Shown: piece after piece, positions 60,201 through 64,000 of the stretch
Layout: the number at the start of each line of letters is the position of its first letter
Position numbering within the stretch: the first letter of the stretch is position 1
Assembly: GCA_002842515.1 (NCBI GenBank)
Contig: PHDC01000001.1
Location: forward strand, 310,001 to 374,000
Reading direction: 5' to 3'
Source: Bacteroidetes bacterium HGW-Bacteroidetes-5
GTDB taxonomy: Bacteria > Bacteroidota > Bacteroidia > Bacteroidales > UBA932
Length of the DNA stretch: 64,000 bases
Made by a program: the position numbers and the translations under genes
The notes under the pieces: generated by a model
What the model saw: only the letters and a program-made list of their open reading frames with translations
Told to the model about the DNA's origin: nothing
Databases searched by the model: none

Positions 60201-60900
60201 GAGCTACCTTGCTGCAATAGAGTGGGCAGGTTATGATGAGGCAGGTCTTCCAAAATTTATGTATGACGGTGTAGAAACAAAGATTACTGATGTGACCGAT
60301 ATCAACAAGTTGGATATGGAAAAACTGTTCAAATTTGTTGGACAAAAAGACCCAAAACACTTCGGATCTCTCACCAACAGAATTGCCTGGAAGAACTTTG
60401 ACCTATCGGTGAGGCTATATTACAAATTCGGACACAAGGTTATTGGAGACTATCCGCCGACCAGTATCTTCTCCTCTTATATGACCGCAACCCGGATGTA
60501 CACATTCTTACCGGAAAAGATGGTAAACAGATGGAAGAGCCCAAGTGATGCCAACTCAGCCTCTATGTACAATCTCAATACTAAGATTACAAACAGTGCA
60601 CAGACTCAGCTTTTGGATGCAATAATGCCTTATGGAACTCAAAATGTTTATAATGCAAGCTCCGTGAGGGTGCAAAGTATTAGCCTCACATACACTGTTC
60701 CAAGGTCATTTCTACAGAAGTTAAATCTAAAAGATTTGAGAATAGTCATTGAGGGCAGGAATCTGGGACCTATTATAAAATTCACCCCCGGTTTTGACCC
60801 CGATAATGTTCCATACAGCAGCTCAACATACGGTGCTCTGCTGTTTGTAGCCCGCAACCGTCCTGAGTTTTCGGCAGGATTAAAGATTGGATTATTTTAA
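57244..60900 (+). CDS. SusC/RagA-family TonB-linked transporter with STN signalling domain
   Basis: The 1218-residue protein has an export signal (about 18-40, [19 protein letters not shown]), an STN domain (about 46-118: [32 protein letters not shown]...), a carboxypeptidase-regulatory-like domain (about 127-205: [35 protein letters not shown]), a TonB plug (about 215-340: [36 protein letters not shown]) and the large barrel ending GLKIGLF. STN presence fits with the FecR/sigma pair upstream: ligand passage is thought to expose STN to FecR. It is longer than the SusC at 11.8 kb. SusD follows 18 bases later. Confidence 0.96.
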   Translation: [1218 protein letters not shown]

Positions 60901-60918
60901 ATAATAAAATTAAAGAAT

Positions 60919-62475
60919 ATGAAAACAATAAAATATATAGTTGCAATCTTTTTCTTTTCAACTGTTTTGATATCCTGTGAAAAAGAGTTCCTGGAGGTAC
61001 TCCCGCGAGGCCAGGTGATTGCAAAAACTACTGCTGATTTTCGAAAACTTCTGGATTATGTAGATAATTCCAGATACTCCTACTCATTGTCCCTGACTAT
61101 GTCTTATGTAGATATTCTTTCGGATAATGTTTTCTTTGATACAACTAAATGGAACACCTATACAACCACAAACGAGCACGTAAAGAATCTATACGTATTC
61201 AAGAACACTATATGGACTTATGAGGCTCCGACATTTGTAAACGAGGTGAACTGGAATAATCAATACTATATTGTTTCACTATGCAGCTCAATATTAAGTG
61301 AAATAACAAAAGCAACTGATAATCCAACCCTCCAGAAACAGCTTATTGCCGAAACAAAAGTACACAGGGCATATGCATATCTGCTGCTTGTAAACCTATA
61401 TTCACCTCAATATAATGAATCTAATGCCGCTAACACCAAAGGAGTTCCAATAATAAACAATCCGGCAGCACTTCCTGCATTGGTTAGAAGCTCCGTGAAA
61501 GATGTTTACACATTAATTACGAGTCAGCTTGAGGAGGCAATTCCAGATTTGCCGGACGATGTGAACCAGTTCAAACACAGGCCTGCCAAGGTAAGTGCCT
61601 ATGCCATACTTGCCAGAACCTATCTCTATATGGGAAATTATGCAAAGGCATTCGAGTATGCCAACAAGGCACTTTTAATAAGGAGCTACCTGTATGATTA
61701 CAATACAATTTATACAGGAACTGTAGATTTCTATTCAAATCTGATAGGCCTCTCGAGAAATACCGACGAGGAGACTCTTTTATGGAAAGCTTATGCCAAG
61801 AATGCAAACACAACACCCACAAACTCTTATCACATTCTTGATACTATGACATTCAATAAGTTGTATCCCGATTTCACACGGAATCCCGATGGAACCTATG
61901 TAACCAAAGATTTGAGAAGAACTCTTAAATTCAACGCCATTCTTTCCAACCGGAAGATTACAGCCAAAACTGCCACCTATGTATTCGATTTCTACAATTA
62001 CCGATACAAAACCGATGGTTCTACAGGAGGTTCTGCCTGCCACGTTCCAATTCAAACTGCAGAGATGTACCTGATAAGAGCGGAGTGTAATGCCAGGGAC
62101 GGAAAGCTTCAAGAAGCCCTTAACGATGTGAATGCCATTTGTTTGAAGAGATATAAAACAGGTACATTTACTGCTTTGACACCTGCCGATTTCCAGAACA
62201 ACAAAGATAAGGTTTTGGAGAGAGTGTTACTGGAGAGAAGGAGAGAGCTTTATGGCAGAGATTTACGACTTTTTGATCTAAAGAGGCTTAACGAGTCATA
62301 CTCTCACAACCTGGGGTCGCTCAGAATTCAGGTCCCTGCCAACGACCCAAGGATGGTATGGCCAATCTTCAAACCGTATATAGATATGAACTCCGAACTT
62401 GAGCAGAATGAGAGAAGTATAACAGGAGTAAAATACTTCAACAGCCTGGGTGTAGAGGTTCCTATTACAGATTAA
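60919..62475 (+). CDS. SusD/RagB-family outer membrane lipoprotein
   Basis: The 518-residue protein has a lipobox (VLISC, Cys about 20) followed by EKEFLEVLPRGQVIAKT, TPR-like helices, and a C-terminal SusD block (ERVLLERRRELYGRDLRLFDLKRLN near 435-459; MVWPIFKPYIDMNSELEQNERS near 475-496). It caps the partner SusC channel at the cell surface and binds the substrate. It is the second gene of the susC-susD-tlpA row. It differs from the SusD at 10.3 kb in sequence and probably in substrate. Confidence 0.94.
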   Translation: MKTIKYIVAIFFFSTVLISCEKEFLEVLPRGQVIAKTTADFRKLLDYVDNSRYSYSLSLTMSYVDILSDNVFFDTTKWNTYTTTNEHVKNLYVFKNTIWTYEAPTFVNEVNWNNQYYIVSLCSSILSEITKATDNPTLQKQLIAETKVHRAYAYLLLVNLYSPQYNESNAANTKGVPIINNPAALPALVRSSVKDVYTLITSQLEEAIPDLPDDVNQFKHRPAKVSAYAILARTYLYMGNYAKAFEYANKALLIRSYLYDYNTIYTGTVDFYSNLIGLSRNTDEETLLWKAYAKNANTTPTNSYHILDTMTFNKLYPDFTRNPDGTYVTKDLRRTLKFNAILSNRKITAKTATYVFDFYNYRYKTDGSTGGSACHVPIQTAEMYLIRAECNARDGKLQEALNDVNAICLKRYKTGTFTALTPADFQNNKDKVLERVLLERRRELYGRDLRLFDLKRLNESYSHNLGSLRIQVPANDPRMVWPIFKPYIDMNSELEQNERSITGVKYFNSLGVEVPITD

Positions 62476-62527
62476 GTCACGGCAAAACAAAAGGGTTAAA
62501 AACAAAACTAAAGATTAAAAAAATAAA

Positions 62528-63625
62528 ATGAAAAAAATACTGATACTTGCACTGTTTATTCCACTTTTTGCATTTGGGCAAAAGAATATTGGTTACACAA
62601 TTGAGGGAAAAATCGCGGGAGCTCCGGAAGGAAAAGTAGAGATATTAAACGCATTTGACGGAAAAACCCTTAACTCAGGGGTTGTCTCATCCGGAGTGTT
62701 TAAACTCGAGCAACGGGAGAAATTTATTGGAACAGCTGCTGTTTTAATAATTGAAGGAAAAAGATTGTTGCCAAATCTTTTCATTGAACCCGGAAAAATA
62801 ACTATTACCGGAGAGTTTGAAAAGCCTTCTACAATAAAAGCAAGCGGAACTCCTTCCAATGACGCCTGGAATATCTACCAAAAGGAGATTGCTCCTTTGG
62901 ACGAAAAGATTAACAGAGAGCGAAATGCAATCAAAGCAGAAACAGATCCGGAAAAAAAGAGGGTTCTTATGGCCGAAAATCAGAAGTCTTACGACCAATT
63001 TTATGATTTCAGGAAAAAGTTCGCAAAAAAGTACAACAACACCATTATTGCTCCGATGTTTCTGTCTGCAGGTACCGGTTATCTGGATTACAAAGGGTTG
63101 AGTGAACTGATGAGTATTTTTGACCCTAAAACTCCGGAAAATTGGTACACAAACAGATTAAAGGAGAGGACAGATATTATGAGTAGAGTTGATTACGGTA
63201 AGGTTGCTCCGGATTTTACACTAAAGGATCCCGACGGTAAAAAAATTACCCTCTCCTCATTAAGAGGTAGTGTTGTTCTTATAGATTTCTGGGCCTCTTG
63301 GTGCGCACCGTGCAGAGCAGAGAATAAAAATGTTGTAGAGTTGTATAACAAGTACAACCCTATGGGTTTTACCGTAATGAGTGTATCTATCGATGAAGAC
63401 AAAGATAAATGGGTAAAAGCAGTCAAAGATGATAATCTGCCTTGGAAAAATCAGGTTTCCAGCCTTGTTGGCTGGGAGTGTCCGGTAGCCAAACTCTATG
63501 GCCTGGCTTACGGTATGACAGGTGTACCCTACTCTGTTCTTCTGGATAAAGATGGTAAACTCTGCGGTTACAACTTAAGGGGAGAAGAGTTAAAAGCGAA
63601 GCTGAAAGAGATTTTTGGCGAGTAA
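62528..63625 (+). CDS. TlpA-like thiol-disulfide oxidoreductase with DUF4369 domain
   Basis: The 365-residue protein has a signal peptide (about 1-18, ending FAFGQ) and a DUF4369 beta-sandwich (about 22-115: GYTIEGKIAGAPEGKVEILNAFDGKTLNSGVV). A helical linker (about 120-220) precedes a TlpA/AhpC-type thioredoxin domain (about 227-362) with the redox motif W258-C259-A260-P261-C262. It works in the periplasm or at the outer membrane, reducing or oxidising cysteines in exported proteins. Such genes often follow susC-susD in Bacteroidota; no substrate protein is evident here. It is the last gene before a terminator. Confidence 0.93.
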   Translation: MKKILILALFIPLFAFGQKNIGYTIEGKIAGAPEGKVEILNAFDGKTLNSGVVSSGVFKLEQREKFIGTAAVLIIEGKRLLPNLFIEPGKITITGEFEKPSTIKASGTPSNDAWNIYQKEIAPLDEKINRERNAIKAETDPEKKRVLMAENQKSYDQFYDFRKKFAKKYNNTIIAPMFLSAGTGYLDYKGLSELMSIFDPKTPENWYTNRLKERTDIMSRVDYGKVAPDFTLKDPDGKKITLSSLRGSVVLIDFWASWCAPCRAENKNVVELYNKYNPMGFTVMSVSIDEDKDKWVKAVKDDNLPWKNQVSSLVGWECPVAKLYGLAYGMTGVPYSVLLDKDGKLCGYNLRGEELKAKLKEIFGE

Positions 63626-63660
63626 ATAATTTGGTTAGGTTAAGTACGTTAGTAGTGGTT

Positions 63661-63697
63661 AAAGAGAGGCCGTCAGATTTGTCGACCTCTTTTTTTA
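63661..63697 (+). terminator. Intrinsic terminator after the TlpA-like gene
   Basis: AGAGG (63665-63669) pairs with CCTCT (63686-63690), with a further short pairing inside, and is followed by seven more T. It ends the sigma-fecR-susC-susD-tlpA row and separates it from the next sigma gene. Confidence 0.65.
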
Positions 63698-63773
63698 GTT
63701 TCCGGTTGAAATATTTTATAAATTTGGATTGTGTTGTTATCACCGCTCAAATAAACAAGATTATATAATCAAG

Positions 63774-64000
63774 ATGCAAGATAATACTCATAAAAGCAAT
63801 TTTTCAAATAACAAATTCCTTCTTGATGCCCTAAGAGAGGGGAAAGAGGAGGCATATGAGTATATTTTTTTAAAGTATTACAATAATCTTTACTCTTATG
63901 CATTCAGAATTCTCAACAACGAAAGCGATGCTAAGGAGTGTGTTCAGAGTACATTCTGTCATATATGGGATATAAGAAAATCATTGAATATCAATGACTC
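63774..64000 (+). CDS. ECF RNA polymerase sigma factor, 3' truncated by window edge
   Basis: The frame starts at ATG 63774 (MQDNTHKSNFSNNKFLLDALREGKEEAYEYIFLKYYNNLYSYAFRILNN) and runs through the window edge, giving the first 75 residues. This is sigma region 2 of the same expansion family as the gene at 55333: both carry ECVQSTFCHIWDIR. Its stop and downstream genes lie outside the window, so partners are unknown, but a second fecR-susC-susD row is likely. No overlapping ORF is required; the short N-terminal region is Asn/Lys-rich and its start is supported only by ATG and spacing. Confidence 0.85.
   Translation, partial: MQDNTHKSNFSNNKFLLDALREGKEEAYEYIFLKYYNNLYSYAFRILNNESDAKECVQSTFCHIWDIRKSLNIND

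Noticed and set aside
1..64000. CRISPR arrays, tRNA genes, insertion sequences, phage genes and attachment sites
   Set aside because: I looked for direct repeats of CRISPR size, cloverleaf sequences, transposase or integrase products and found none. A tRNA missed by eye cannot be fully excluded without a covariance search.

Overview
The window is a chromosomal segment of a Bacteroidota bacterium, most likely Bacteroidales or a close relative. The lineage call rests on two SusC/SusD pairs, a PUR-family (DUF3276) protein, the long form of NusB, the nusB-yajC-ybbR-coaE gene order, ECF sigma/FecR/SusC regulation, repeated promoter matches of the form TTTG-N17-20-TAnnTTTG, and few Shine-Dalgarno sites. 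No tRNA, rRNA, CRISPR array, insertion sequence or phage gene was seen. Most of the window is housekeeping, with envelope or accessory genes at both ends and in the 10-15 kb region.

Layout. Positions 1-4.1 kb hold envelope genes on the plus strand: a truncated Ig-like/DUF3494 (ice-binding-like) protein, a double-OmpA outer membrane protein and two small exported proteins. At 4.1-9.9 kb a WYL regulator diverges from tldD-tldE-nhaC, followed by a slyD-type isomerase. The 9.9-10.26 kb gap contains two opposed terminators and, between them, a 165-nt nested inverted-repeat element. A SusC/SusD pair lies at 10.3-15 kb on the minus strand. From 15.2 to 35.4 kb there are housekeeping genes in short divergent or convergent units: tsaD, tamB-like, mtaB-folB-rsmI-like, an MBL hydrolase, a TIGR01777 protein, a KamA-like radical SAM protein, mnmA, SRP RNA, cdd, glucosaminidase-mltG, ctpA, rnz and rpsA. 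A POT peptide transporter follows.

From 45.9 back to 36.9 kb runs a minus-strand series led by a TPP riboswitch: TonB receptor, PnuC/PnuT-like permease, BadF-type sugar kinase, murQ, recR, Na+/solute symporter, mntP, mqnA and corA. This places probable thiamine uptake directly upstream of a MurNAc salvage set. The RNase P RNA gene is transcribed divergently from the riboswitch. From 54.7 back to 46.4 kb a second long minus-strand run carries nusB, yajC, ybbR, coaE, a TerB/DnaJ protein, DUF5606, rimO, fabG, an M55 lipoprotein, a DUF6340 lipoprotein and a small RHH-like protein.

The right end (54.8-64 kb, plus strand) has a PUR protein and then an ECF sigma/FecR/SusC (with STN domain)/SusD/TlpA cassette. 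The 3' edge cuts a second, closely similar ECF sigma gene that probably heads another such cassette. STN-type SusC, FecR and sigma together imply cell-surface signalling in which ligand uptake activates transcription of the uptake genes. No glycoside hydrolase is visible near either SusC/SusD pair, so the substrates cannot be named.
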